From: Gammaproteobacteria bacterium
GTDB lineage: Bacteria > Pseudomonadota > Gammaproteobacteria > Steroidobacterales > Steroidobacteraceae
Direction: 5' to 3'
DNA length: 45,545 nucleotides
Assembly: GCA_005878835.1 (NCBI GenBank)
Contig: VBMV01000093.1
Span: 1 to 45,545 of the forward strand
In this document: positions 29,642-38,347 of the stretch, one piece after another
Numbering within the stretch: the first letter of the stretch is position 1
Layout of the letters: each line of letters opens with the position of its first letter
Program-made: the position numbers and the translations under genes
Notes under the pieces: model-generated
Told to the model about the DNA's origin: nothing
The model's input: the letters and a program-made list of their open reading frames with translations, nothing else
Databases searched by the model: none

Positions 29642-31315
29642 ATGGGTCAATTCGGGTGTGCAACCTGCCTGGTAACGGCCCTCGCGCTGACCTGGTCCGC
29701 GACTTCGTTCGCGACCTCGAACGCGCCGAACCCGCAGTCCGAGAAGGCGGATAGCGAGCGGGAGAAGCCGGACGAGCGCAAGTTCGAGCCCTTCAAGCCC
29801 GAAGCAGTGACCAGCGCCGGCACTGTCACGGTCGGCGGTCAGGCGATCTCCTACCAGGCGATCGCGGGTACCTTCATCGTGCATCCGAAGGACTGGGACG
29901 ACGTGCCGCGCGATCCCAAGGCCGACAGGGCAGGCCCGGCGCCTGCGGAGGAGGGCGCGGAAGCCAAGAACCCGACTGCCGAGGCCTCGATGTTCTACGT
30001 GGCCTACTTCAAAAGCGGCGGCAGTCCGCGACCGGTGACGTTTTTCTACAACGGCGGTCCCGGCTCGGCGAGCCTGTGGCTGCATATGGGCGCGTTCGGG
30101 CCCCGCCGGATTGTCACGGCGACCGACGTACACACCCCGGCTGCGCCGTACGCCGTGGTCAACAACGGTTCGAGCCTGCTCGATGCAACCGACCTCGTCT
30201 TCATCGATGCACCTGGCACCGGCTTCAGCCGCATCGCCGGCAAAGACAAGGAGAAGGCGTTCTTCGGCGTCGATCCGGATGCCTACGCATTCGCTGAATT
30301 CATTTCCCAGTTCCTGTCGAAATACGGCCGCTGGAATTCACCCAAGTATCTGTTTGGCGAAAGCTACGGTACGCCGCGCTCGGCGGTGCTCGTCAATCAG
30401 CTGCAAGCGGACCGTTCGATCGATTTCAACGGGGTGATCCTGCTCTCCCAGATCCTCAATTTCGATCTGAGTCCCGATCGTCCGACGGGCAATCCCGGCA
30501 TCGATCTGCCGTACCAGACCGCGCTGCCGACCTATGCCGCAACCGCCTGGTACCACCACAAGCTCCCCGCGGAGCACCAGAGTCTCGATGCTCTGCTGGC
30601 CGAAGTGGAGCAGTTCGCCATGGGGGACTATGCCCATGCGCTCGCGAGGGGCTCCGAGCTCGGCGCGGCGGAACGCGCCGCCATCGCCGAGAAGCTTCAC
30701 CAGTACACCGGCCTTCCCGTCGATTACATACTCAGGGCAGACCTGCGCATCGACGGCGGGGAATTTCGCCAGAACCTGCAGGGCGATGATGGCAGGACGA
30801 CCGGCCGGCTCGACTCGCGTTTTTCCGGACCCGACATCGATCCTCTGAGTCAGCGCGCCGACTACGATCCGCAGGCCGCCGCACTCAGTTCGGCCTACGT
30901 CTCTGCATTCAACGATTATGTGCGCAGGGATCTGCACTACGGCGACGGCAAAGTCTTCAAACCGAGCATCCGCATCTTCACCACCTGGAACTTCCAGCAC
31001 CGGCTGCCGGGACAAACTCAGCAGCCGATGTCCTCGCGCCAGGGCTCCAACGTCATGCCCGACCTCGCGAACGCGATGAAGATCAACCCCAACCTGAAGG
31101 TGCAATTGAACGCCGGGTATTTCGACCTCGCGACACCCTTCTATCAGGGCGTCTATGAGATGCACCACCTGCCGATTCCCGCGAACCTGCAGGCCAATAT
31201 CGAGTACAAATTCTACGACTCGGGGCACATGGTCTATGCCAAGGACTCATCGCTCAAGATGTTGCACGATAACGTCGCGGCGTTCATTCGCCGAACCAGC
31301 AATCTCGGCAACTGA
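29642..31315 (+). CDS. Exported S10 serine carboxypeptidase
   Basis: The 557-residue protein is a carboxypeptidase Y-type enzyme that removes C-terminal residues from peptides. It has a signal peptide (about 1-26), a charged Glu/Lys/Pro-rich segment (about 28-55), the oxyanion motif FFYNGGPGSAS (134-144), catalytic Ser241 in FGESYGT, and His529 in YDSGHMVY. The third triad residue is probably the Asp in NAGYFDLATP. GGGAGG (29630-29635) is spaced 6 bases from ATG 29642 and touches the ATG at 29636, so 29642 is the better start. Bacterial S10 enzymes are common in proteolytic Gammaproteobacteria. It lies 15 bases before the trehalase gene, and both are exported, so a scavenging role is likely. 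Confidence 0.93.
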   Translation: MGQFGCATCLVTALALTWSATSFATSNAPNPQSEKADSEREKPDERKFEPFKPEAVTSAGTVTVGGQAISYQAIAGTFIVHPKDWDDVPRDPKADRAGPAPAEEGAEAKNPTAEASMFYVAYFKSGGSPRPVTFFYNGGPGSASLWLHMGAFGPRRIVTATDVHTPAAPYAVVNNGSSLLDATDLVFIDAPGTGFSRIAGKDKEKAFFGVDPDAYAFAEFISQFLSKYGRWNSPKYLFGESYGTPRSAVLVNQLQADRSIDFNGVILLSQILNFDLSPDRPTGNPGIDLPYQTALPTYAATAWYHHKLPAEHQSLDALLAEVEQFAMGDYAHALARGSELGAAERAAIAEKLHQYTGLPVDYILRADLRIDGGEFRQNLQGDDGRTTGRLDSRFSGPDIDPLSQRADYDPQAAALSSAYVSAFNDYVRRDLHYGDGKVFKPSIRIFTTWNFQHRLPGQTQQPMSSRQGSNVMPDLANAMKINPNLKVQLNAGYFDLATPFYQGVYEMHHLPIPANLQANIEYKFYDSGHMVYAKDSSLKMLHDNVAAFIRRTSNLGN

Positions 31316-31330
31316 TAGCGGAAGGAGCGC

Positions 31331-33010
31331 ATGAGCCCGCGCCGATGCGGGGCGCTGGTAGCGGCGCTAGCCGTCCTGCTGCCCGTTACGCGGACGCAAC
31401 CACGGACGACCCCGCCCGCGAGCCATCCGCAACCACCGCAGGTGCTGTTCAAGGACCTGTTCGTGGCGGTGCAGAGCGCCCGGGTCTACGGCGATGACAA
31501 GGCGTTTCCCGATGCCGCGGCCAAGGCCGCGCCGGCGGCAATCCTCGCGGAGTACCATGCGCAGCGACCCGAGGCGCCCGAGGCGCTGAGGCGCTTCGTG
31601 GCCTCGCATTTCACGCTGCCGTCGGAAGCGAGCACGGTGCCCTCCAGGCCCGAGCACGTCGCAATCGTCACCCACATCGACGAGCTGTGGGACCCGTTGA
31701 CGCGGCGCACACCGACCGCCCCCGCGTATTCCTCGCTGCTACCCACGCCGTGGCCGTATGTCGTCCCGGGCGGGCGGTTCCGCGAGATGTACTACTGGGA
31801 CTCGTACTTCACGATGCTCGGTCTGGAGGAGAGTGGACGGCATGATCTGATCGAGGACATGGTTCGCGACTTCGCCTATCTGATCGACACCTACGGCCAC
31901 GTTCCCAACGGCGTGCGGACGTACTATCTGAGCCGTTCTCAGCCGCCGTTCTTCTTCGCGATGGTGGGCCTGCTCTCCAGGGACGACCCGACCGCCTCCT
32001 TGGCACGCTTCCTCACGCAGCTCAGGCGCGAGCACGCCTTCTGGATGGAAGGCGCGCGGGGCCTGCGACCCGGTACGGCTCACCGGCGCGTGGTGGCCCT
32101 TGCCGACGGCGCGCTGCTCAACCGCTACTGGGACGACCGCGACAGCCCACGGGACGAGGCGTATCGGCATGACACCGAGCTGGCGCGCACCAGCGGGCGC
32201 AACCCGAAGCAGGTTTACCGCGATATCCGCGCGGCGGCGGAAAGCGGCTGGGATTTCGGCTCTCGCTGGTTCGCCGATGCACATACGCGCGCCACGATCA
32301 TCACCACCGAGATCGTTCCGGTCGATCTCAACAGCCTGCTGTTCGGCCTCGAGGAGGCCATTCGCGCCGCCTGCCAGCGCACGGTCGATGAGCCCTGCGT
32401 GAGGGAGTTCGAGCGCCGTGCGCACCAGCGGCGCGCGGCCATGGACCGTTACCTGTGGGATACGGCGGCCGGAGCGTATCTCGACTATCACTGGACAGAG
32501 CGTATTCGGGTGCCACGAATTTCTGCGGCAACCTTGTATCCGTTGTTCGTGAAGGCGGCCTCCCGGGAGCAGGCGGACTCGGTCGCCGCGACCATTGGCA
32601 GGCAACTCCTCGCGGCAGGGGGCATCGTTACGACGACGCAGAATACGGGCGAGCAATGGGATGCGCCCAACGGCTGGGCGCCGCTGCAGTGGATTGCTGT
32701 TTCGGGTCTGCGCCAGTATGCGCAGGGGCGCCTCGCCGAGACCATTGCCTGCCGCTGGATGGTCAGCGTCAACCGCGTGTACGGCGAGACCGGCAAGCTG
32801 GTCGAGAAGTATGACGTGATGAGCAGCGGCCGCAGCGGCGGCGGAGGCGAATACCCGCTACAGGACGGGTTTGGCTGGACCAACGGCGTGATGCGCAAGC
32901 TGATGGCGTTGTATCCCGCCGAGGCCGCCGATTCCCACGGCGAGCAATGCCCGAAGATTGCAAAAGGCGTGCAGCGCTTCTCGGCAGCCGTTTTGGCCCG
33001 TGCGCGCTAG
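31331..33010 (+). CDS. treA: Periplasmic-type trehalase (GH37)
   Basis: Trehalase splits trehalose into two glucose molecules. The 559-residue protein has both GH37 signatures, PGGRFREMYYWDSYF (about 146-160) and QWDAPNGWAPLQW (about 442-454), the catalytic Asp region SGWDFGSRWF, and the C-terminal GGGGEYPLQDGFGWTNG glycine-rich loop. A signal peptide (ALVAALAVLLPV) indicates a periplasmic enzyme like TreA. GGAAGGAG ahead of ATG 31331 is a strong ribosome site. The stop shares the CTAG tetramer with the stop of the convergent gene at 33007. It probably shares a transcript with the upstream carboxypeptidase gene. Confidence 0.96.
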   Translation: MSPRRCGALVAALAVLLPVTRTQPRTTPPASHPQPPQVLFKDLFVAVQSARVYGDDKAFPDAAAKAAPAAILAEYHAQRPEAPEALRRFVASHFTLPSEASTVPSRPEHVAIVTHIDELWDPLTRRTPTAPAYSSLLPTPWPYVVPGGRFREMYYWDSYFTMLGLEESGRHDLIEDMVRDFAYLIDTYGHVPNGVRTYYLSRSQPPFFFAMVGLLSRDDPTASLARFLTQLRREHAFWMEGARGLRPGTAHRRVVALADGALLNRYWDDRDSPRDEAYRHDTELARTSGRNPKQVYRDIRAAAESGWDFGSRWFADAHTRATIITTEIVPVDLNSLLFGLEEAIRAACQRTVDEPCVREFERRAHQRRAAMDRYLWDTAAGAYLDYHWTERIRVPRISAATLYPLFVKAASREQADSVAATIGRQLLAAGGIVTTTQNTGEQWDAPNGWAPLQWIAVSGLRQYAQGRLAETIACRWMVSVNRVYGETGKLVEKYDVMSSGRSGGGGEYPLQDGFGWTNGVMRKLMALYPAEAADSHGEQCPKIAKGVQRFSAAVLARAR

Positions 33011-33561
33011 GGATACGTGTGCGGGGATTGCCGCCCGGAGCGCGGCGCCTGGATCGCCCCGAGCAAGCCACGGCTTCCCAGGCCGATCAGCCGCCAGGAG
33101 GCGTGAAACAGCAACCACACCGCGACGGCAAACAGCAGTGCAAACAGCACCCCGTCCACGGACAGCGCGAAGGTGGGTACCCAGTCCGTGAAGGTCGCGC
33201 GCACCAGGCCCGCATCGGCATGCAGTGCCAGATAGCCGAGCTGATGAAACAGATTGCCGTGCAACGCGTCGACGGCGCCTTGCAGTCGTTGCACGGTGGC
33301 GATGAGAGACTGGATGACGCTGCCTTCCAGGTGGAACGTCGCGTCCTTGCTGTCCAGGTGATATTGAATCAACTTGCCGATATCGCCCTGATAGAACTGA
33401 TCGGCGATTCTCTGCCAGGGCTCGAGATCGAGTCGGGCCTGATCGAGGCGACCCCCCAAGCGCTGGCGGTACTGCGCGATGAAACCCGGCACCAGACCGC
33501 CGGCCACCGTCGCGGTCACCAGAAACAATCGATCGAACAATCCGCGCAGGAACAACATCAT
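33007..33561 (-). CDS. DUF2937-type membrane protein
   Basis: The 184-residue protein has hydrophobic segments near both ends (FLVTATVAGGLVPGFI at about 13-28 and GVLFALLFAVAVWLLFHAS at about 137-155) around a central helical soluble region (QQ-rich, for example FIAQYRQRLGGRLDQARLDL). This layout and the GGLVPGFIAQYRQRL start match the DUF2937 family of proteobacterial inner-membrane proteins, function unknown. Recognition is from memory, so moderate. It is convergent with trehalase (overlapping stops) and divergent from a small unknown gene 38 bases away. Confidence 0.7.
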   Translation of the reverse strand: MMLFLRGLFDRLFLVTATVAGGLVPGFIAQYRQRLGGRLDQARLDLEPWQRIADQFYQGDIGKLIQYHLDSKDATFHLEGSVIQSLIATVQRLQGAVDALHGNLFHQLGYLALHADAGLVRATFTDWVPTFALSVDGVLFALLFAVAVWLLFHASWRLIGLGSRGLLGAIQAPRSGRQSPHTYP

Positions 33562-33599
33562 GGTGCTGCAGGTTTCACCACCAGGAAAGAGGCGCTATT

Positions 33600-33890
33600 G
33601 TGACGGCTGACGCGCCGGGTGCGCCGTGCATGAAAAAACTGAAACACGAAGCGGAATTGTTCAAGGCGGCGTTGCTCGCAGGCGTCAAGTATGCGGAGGG
33701 CAGGGGCGCGGTGGAGTTCGAGCCCACGGATTCCGCGAGTCAGAAGCTCTGGTACATATACAGGCTCCTGGTCCACGATAAAGTCATTCAGCCCCTGCCC
33801 GAAGACCAGGTTTCCGAAGTCACCATGAGACACAAACTCGCCATCTGGTACTCCAAACAGCTGCCTCAGGACCATCCACTCTTAAGATAG
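33600..33890 (+). CDS. Small unknown charged protein
   Basis: The 96-residue protein starts at GTG 33600, preceded by GGAAAGAGG at a normal distance. ATG 33630 is an alternative that removes ten residues and begins MKKLKHEAELFKAALLAG. It is soluble, with helices rich in Lys and Glu, a central KLWYIYRLLVHDKVIQPLP and a C-terminal MRHKLAIWYSKQLP. No motif is recognisable. It stands alone between divergent DUF2937 and the diguanylate cyclase gene, with 250 bases following in which I see no gene. Confidence 0.6.
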   Translation: MTADAPGAPCMKKLKHEAELFKAALLAGVKYAEGRGAVEFEPTDSASQKLWYIYRLLVHDKVIQPLPEDQVSEVTMRHKLAIWYSKQLPQDHPLLR

Positions 33891-34140
33891 CACGCGACTT
33901 CAGTACCGAACGGCGGCGCCCGCCACGGGCGCAATCGAGCCCCGGACAGGCACCCGGGGCACAAAAACGTTGCACCGGGGCGACACGTGCGGGTGGGCCT
34001 CCCGCAGGACTCCGGAATTTCCCTATGGCCAAACAGGTCATTGAATCGACACACCATGCGGGTTTTGCCGGCTGGGTGCTGGCCCCGGTCTCGGTATCCT
34101 GTCCGCGGGCAATAACGATGCCCACGGGAGCAATCCGTCT

Positions 34141-34869
34141 ATGGACGCAAGCGCGGACGTTTCTGCGGCGCTACAACCATCAGCAAACGCCAGCAGCAGC
34201 GAGATTGCGAGCCAGCTGAGCGCGGCCGCCATCGATGCCGACGAGGGCATGGTCAAGCACATGCTGACGACCCTGTTGAGCTGTCAGCTGCGACGATCGG
34301 GCGAGCCGCTCCCCTCACAGCTGGGGGTGCTGCTGCATTTATTCCTGACGCTGCGGTCGATGGCCCTCAGCGACGACCTGACAGACCTTTACAACCGGCG
34401 GGGGTTCCTGCGAGCCGGCAACCGACTCTTGAGCGCCGCGAGCCGAGACAAGCACGGGGCGCTGTTGTTCTATATCGACGTCGATGATCTCAAGTCCATC
34501 AACGACACCGCCGGTCATGCCGCTGGGGATTCGCTGCTGATCCGGACTGCGCAGGTACTGCGGTCAGTGTTTCGCGACACTGACGTGATCGGCCGGCTGA
34601 GTGGCGATGAATTCGCGGCACTCGCTGCGGTAACCGATGCGGGTGCCTGCGATCTCATCGTGCGTCGTTTACAAGCTGCGATAGCCGCCGACAATCTCTC
34701 GCGTGCGGAGCCGTCTCTGTCTCTGAGCGTAGGGTTCGCACAGTTCAATCCGCGCCAGCCGAGCTCGATTTCGGACCTGCTCCGCAAAGCGGATCTGGTG
34801 ATGTACGAGGACAAGCTGGCAAAACTGGTTCGACCCGACCGCAACCTGAGCACTGTATTGCATGGCTAG
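34141..34869 (+). CDS. Diguanylate cyclase (GGDEF domain)
   Basis: The 242-residue protein makes c-di-GMP from two GTP. An N-terminal helical region of about 75 residues precedes the GGDEF domain. The active-site motif reads SGDEF (154-158), a functional variant of GGDEF, and the product-inhibition I-site RDTD (145-148) sits at the correct five-residue distance. The metal-ligand Asp lies in YIDVDDLKSIND. There is no membrane segment or known sensor domain. It begins 250 bases after a small unknown gene, and it is followed after 65 bases by a PilZ protein, making a natural c-di-GMP producer and receptor pair. The gene's position before the radical SAM operon suggests that its product may act on that operon (inference). 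Confidence 0.92.
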   Translation: MDASADVSAALQPSANASSSEIASQLSAAAIDADEGMVKHMLTTLLSCQLRRSGEPLPSQLGVLLHLFLTLRSMALSDDLTDLYNRRGFLRAGNRLLSAASRDKHGALLFYIDVDDLKSINDTAGHAAGDSLLIRTAQVLRSVFRDTDVIGRLSGDEFAALAAVTDAGACDLIVRRLQAAIAADNLSRAEPSLSLSVGFAQFNPRQPSSISDLLRKADLVMYEDKLAKLVRPDRNLSTVLHG

Positions 34870-34934
34870 GGCTGTGGCTCATCCACTGACGGCTGGCCAT
34901 GCGGATCGAAGGGCTGTAAGTCAAGGATGCAATC

Positions 34935-35267
34935 GTGCTATCGGGAAGAAATGAACATCGGGCCGCCATGCATCTCACTGCATGTCTGCAGAGTCGTGGC
35001 GAACCACCAATCGTCGAGACGGTCATGATTGTGAACATCAGCAGTCATGGCGCCCGCGTCCTCTCCCACCGGAACTGGCAGCCACACGAGCAGCTGGTAC
35101 TCACTGAGTTGGTCGGCGGGGATTATCACGTCGACGCCGAAGTCGTGTACTGCCAGCGCCTGGACCGCGATCAATGTGCTGTCGGCCTGAAGTTCGCCAA
35201 GGCCATTGACACGCAGTTGGCGGCGGCCGGCGGCAGTATCGGCATGCGATCAAGAGGGACTCCGTGA
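34935..35267 (+). CDS. PilZ-domain c-di-GMP receptor
   Basis: The 110-residue protein shows the two PilZ c-di-GMP-binding motifs in order: RxxxR at residues 5-9 (RNEHR) and NxSxxG at residues 34-39 (NISSHGARV), followed by strands ending QCAVGLKFAK. It is a single-domain receptor with a short C-terminal tail. GTG 34935 has AAGGA (34923-34927) upstream. It lies just downstream of the diguanylate cyclase gene and before the glycosyltransferase operon. In cellulose and alginate systems the PilZ domain is fused to, or works with, the synthase. A similar role here is inference. Confidence 0.85.
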   Translation: MLSGRNEHRAAMHLTACLQSRGEPPIVETVMIVNISSHGARVLSHRNWQPHEQLVLTELVGGDYHVDAEVVYCQRLDRDQCAVGLKFAKAIDTQLAAAGGSIGMRSRGTP

Positions 35268-35864
35268 AATACCCGCCAAGACGCCGCAGACCCGATGTGC
35301 GCATCGTTGAGTGGCGAGACACGGCGAACCGCCGTCGTATCGTGACCGCGTGTTCGACGGCCGGGTGCCGGCCATCGAATGTGTGTGCCGTGACGAGATG
35401 CGCCCCGGGGCGGATGTCGCAAGCGCAGCCGTCCAGGCGTACGCCGCGCCGACGTGCATCACCGCCCTGTTCGCGGCCCGCGAACGCCCGCTGCGACACC
35501 TGATCGCCGTGCCATCGGGCGGCGCTCGAACACCGTCGGGTCACGCCGCTCCAGGTCCCGGGGCGCGGGAGTGTGAGCCAGGTGCAGTGTGCAGCGCAGC
35601 ATCCGGAAATTCCTGATGTGGTGTTGCGCCTTTGGCCGACGCGCTGTTGCGGCTTTCCCCGGTTTGACCCACAACGCCGGGCTACTAGGCTTGTAGCGTT
35701 TCTTTGATGGGAGAAAACGCTCCTCCAAGAGTTTCTAGAGCAAATGCGGGAGAAAACGCTGCAGGCGCGTGCCGGTGGTGTTTCACAGGGACGTCCCTTA
35801 GCATCGTGCCACTCGAGGACCGCGTGATCCAACGCAAGGCCGGACAGGGAGGCCGATTCAATTG
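35268..35864. other. 597-base gap upstream of the radical SAM operon
   Basis: I see no gene that I trust. A 79-codon frame starts at GTG 35264 overlapping the PilZ stop (GTGA), but its product is Arg-rich and low-complexity. A second frame (35311-35616) reads better in part (VFDGRVPAIECVCRDEM) but has no start or ribosome site, so a decayed gene is possible. The last 170 bases hold the repeats described next and should contain the operon promoter. Confidence 0.5.
35695..35760 (+). promoter_or_regulatory. Repeated element with inverted copy upstream of the radical SAM operon
   Basis: The 13-base word GGGAGAAAACGCT occurs twice, at 35709-35721 and 35748-35760, 39 bases apart. Just before the first copy is AGCGTTTCT (35695-35703), whose AGCGTTT pairs with the AAACGCT of the first copy (35715-35721), making a stem with a short loop. 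Both copies precede the start of the seven-gene operon by 105-155 bases. The spacing (nearly four helical turns) suits two sites for one regulator. I cannot name the regulator. Confidence 0.5.
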
Positions 35865-37577
35865 ATGCGCTCGCCGCGGATCCTGCTGATTGGACCTTAC
35901 GACCCGCTTTGCGGGGAATACACCTTTCTCGCTCCTCCATTGGGGGTGTGGCGCCTCGCGGGCGTGCTCGAATCCGCCGGGGCCGAAGCGAAAGTCTTCG
36001 ATCCAAACTGTTGTGCAGGGCCACCCGGTCGCGCCCTCGAGCGCGAGCTCCTGGCATGTCCGTGGGACGTCATCGGCGTCTCGACCACCGGCATGACGCT
36101 GCGATTTGATCTCGAGCTGGCGCACCTCGCGCGACGTCTGGCGCCCCGGGCGCTGCTGGTCGCCGGTGGTATGGAGGCGACCTTCGGACCCGAGCTCATG
36201 TTCCGTCTCGGACCCTTCGACTGCGTCGTGCTGGGGGAGGGCGAGCGCCCGATGCTCGAGTTGGTCGCGCGACTGCGCTCCGGGGCGTCCCTGCGTGGGA
36301 TCACCGGAACCGCGGAGCGCGCCGCTGACGGGGGTTACGTGAGAATGCCGCAGCGGGCGCTCGACCGCACGGAGCTGCGCGACGCGATCTTCCGCACGCC
36401 CTATGAAAAGATGCCTTACAGCAGCTACTGGGACCGGCTCGAAGACGCGTACCGCGTCGGCGCCCTGCCGACCAAGGCGGCTCGCGAGGCGCGACTTGCC
36501 GAGGTCCGCTCGGTGCGCCTGATCACGCTCAACTACTGCCCCATGGGTTGCACTTTCTGCTCGTCCACGAACTTCCTGCACGAGGCCCAGGGAAGTGTCG
36601 CGAGCATTGCGCGGCTCGATGCAGAAGAATGTGTACAGATGCTGCAGCGTATCGTGAGTGCGCACCCTCGCGTGCGCACCGTCATCTTCCAGGATGATAT
36701 CTTCGTATTCACGAAGGACCGGCGCATTCTGCCGCTGTGTGAGGCGATCATCGCCGCCAAAGACACTGGCGCACTGCCGCGCGAGCTGCAGTTCATCAGC
36801 ACCAACCGTATCGACGCCATGTCGCCCGAGCGGTTGGCGGCCATGCGGCAGGCCGGCTTCCGCGTGCTCGGTTTCGGGATCGAGAACTTCTCGCACAACG
36901 TGCTCAGCGAATTCAACAAAGCCCATATTTACAGCCATATCCGACCGACGCTGACAACGGCCCTGGAGCTGGGCATCACGCCGTTCCTGGATCTGATCCT
37001 GAGCTCACCGCGCGCAACGCTCGCAGACATTGCCGCGACCTTGCGCGAGGCCTATCACTGGCTGCGGCAGGGGTGCGAAGTCGGAATGTATCCCTACGTG
37101 ATTCCGTTTTCGGGAGCCGCCATGTCGGCAGATCCCGCACTGCGACCGTTCACCGTCTACGAGCGCCGGCAGGTCGCCGGGACGCAGGTTGCGTGGGATC
37201 AACCCAGCAAGATCCTGCCGATGGACCCGGCGGTACGGGAGACCATTCTGCGCATCGAGCGCGACTTCGAGGAGTCATTGCTGCAGCTTCAGCCGCGCGC
37301 CGCGCATTTGCCGTCCCGGCTGCGCTCTTTGCTGTGGATTCAGTGCTCTGTGCAGGCCATGGCCGAGCAGGGACTGCCGATTGCGGACGCGGAAGAAGTG
37401 CGCAGCGAGTTCACCGCCAGGCTTCCGCAACTTGCCGACGCGGAGCCAGTGCGCAGCGAGCTCCCCGCCGCCGGGCTTGCGCAACTTGCCGACGCGCAGG
37501 CAGTGCGCAGCGAGCTCCCCGCCGGGCTTGCGCAACTACGCCCGCCGGCTGCCGTGCCGAGGGTGGCAACAGCATGA
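35865..37577 (+). CDS. B12-binding-type radical SAM enzyme with C-terminal repeats
   Basis: The 570-residue protein has an N-terminal cobalamin-binding-like Rossmann domain (about 5-140, with GGMEATFGPE and VVLGEGER typical of this group), then a radical SAM domain with the iron-sulfur motif CPMGCTFC (Cys225, Cys229, Cys232) and later SAM-binding strand motifs (FISTNRID, GFGIENFS). Such enzymes often methylate unreactive carbon or join C-C bonds. The last part (507-557) is three tandem 17-18-residue repeats. ATG 35865 follows GGGAGG (35848-35853) at 11 bases. TTG 35862 is equally possible. The stop overlaps the methyltransferase start (ATGA). Substrate unknown, possibly a lipid or glycan carrier given the operon. 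Confidence 0.9.
   Translation: MRSPRILLIGPYDPLCGEYTFLAPPLGVWRLAGVLESAGAEAKVFDPNCCAGPPGRALERELLACPWDVIGVSTTGMTLRFDLELAHLARRLAPRALLVAGGMEATFGPELMFRLGPFDCVVLGEGERPMLELVARLRSGASLRGITGTAERAADGGYVRMPQRALDRTELRDAIFRTPYEKMPYSSYWDRLEDAYRVGALPTKAAREARLAEVRSVRLITLNYCPMGCTFCSSTNFLHEAQGSVASIARLDAEECVQMLQRIVSAHPRVRTVIFQDDIFVFTKDRRILPLCEAIIAAKDTGALPRELQFISTNRIDAMSPERLAAMRQAGFRVLGFGIENFSHNVLSEFNKAHIYSHIRPTLTTALELGITPFLDLILSSPRATLADIAATLREAYHWLRQGCEVGMYPYVIPFSGAAMSADPALRPFTVYERRQVAGTQVAWDQPSKILPMDPAVRETILRIERDFEESLLQLQPRAAHLPSRLRSLLWIQCSVQAMAEQGLPIADAEEVRSEFTARLPQLADAEPVRSELPAAGLAQLADAQAVRSELPAGLAQLRPPAAVPRVATA
37383..37538 (+). repeat. Three tandem 51-54 bp repeats at the 3' end of the radical SAM gene
   Basis: Units start at 37383, 37434 and 37488 and share the core GTGCGCAGCGAG. 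Units 2 and 3 are nearly identical over 51 bases. Each encodes 17-18 residues of the form (L/I)ADA..VRSE..A.LAQ. The lengths are multiples of three, so copy-number change keeps the frame. Confidence 0.85.
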
Positions 37578-38347
37578 TCCGGCCCGCAGTGTACTGGGAA
37601 GAGCGCGCACGTCGCTTTGCAACCGAGGGTGACGGGCTCGCGGCCGTGTGCTCGTACGGCATGCCCGCGTTCTATAACCGGATGATTCATACCTGTCAGC
37701 GTTTGGCCCTCGAACCGTGGCTGCGGGTGCGCCGCGGCACGAGTGTGCTGGACGTCGGTTGCGGGGTCGGACGCTGGAGTCGCGAGCTCGCTTGCCGGGG
37801 CGCGCGGGTGACGGGTATCGACCTCAGTCCCACCATGATCGCGCAGGCCAAGCGGCGCGCTGCGGCGCAGGGTGTTGCGGGGCGCTGTCGATTCCTGGTG
37901 CAGGATCTGGCGCTGCTCGATGCCGGCCGGAAATTCGATCTTGTCCTGGGCGTCACGGTTCTGCAGCACATTCTCGAACCGCAGGCCTTACGCGCTGCCA
38001 TGCACCGCATGGTTGCTCACCTGGCGCAGCGCGGTACGCTGATCCTGCTCGAGGCTGCGCCGAATCGCGCGGTCGAGAGCTGCGACAGCCCGATCTTCCG
38101 AGCGCGCCAGCGCAGCGCCTACCTGCGACTCTTCGCCGACTGCGGTCTGCGCGTGCGAGCGATCACCGGGGTCGACCCCGCGCCGTTCAAGACCTGGCTG
38201 TGGCCCTACCTGCCGCGGCTGCCGCAGCGGCTGCGCACGGCAGCGCTGGCAGTCGTCACTGCCTTGTCGATCCCGATCGACGTGCTATTCGGCCGCGGAG
38301 CGGTCGAGCGTTCGTGGCACGCAGTCTTCATTCTGGAGCGCATATGA
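37574..38347 (+). CDS. Class I SAM-dependent methyltransferase
   Basis: The 257-residue protein has motif I VLDVGCGVGRW (58-68), then GIDLSPTMIAQAKR with the acidic residue that binds ribose, VQDLALLD and FDLVLGVTVLQHI. So it is a complete class I methyltransferase. The C-terminus has a hydrophobic stretch (RTAALAVVTALSIPIDVLFG) that may associate with the membrane, unusual for a cytoplasmic methyltransferase and consistent with a lipid-linked substrate (inference). Both ends overlap neighbours by 4 bases. It probably acts together with the radical SAM enzyme on the same molecule. Confidence 0.88.
   Translation: MIRPAVYWEERARRFATEGDGLAAVCSYGMPAFYNRMIHTCQRLALEPWLRVRRGTSVLDVGCGVGRWSRELACRGARVTGIDLSPTMIAQAKRRAAAQGVAGRCRFLVQDLALLDAGRKFDLVLGVTVLQHILEPQALRAAMHRMVAHLAQRGTLILLEAAPNRAVESCDSPIFRARQRSAYLRLFADCGLRVRAITGVDPAPFKTWLWPYLPRLPQRLRTAALAVVTALSIPIDVLFGRGAVERSWHAVFILERI

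Noticed and set aside
34025-34219. 64-codon frame overlapping the start of the diguanylate cyclase gene
   Set aside because: It overlaps the N-terminus of a clear GGDEF protein in another frame and has no recognisable feature or ribosome site.
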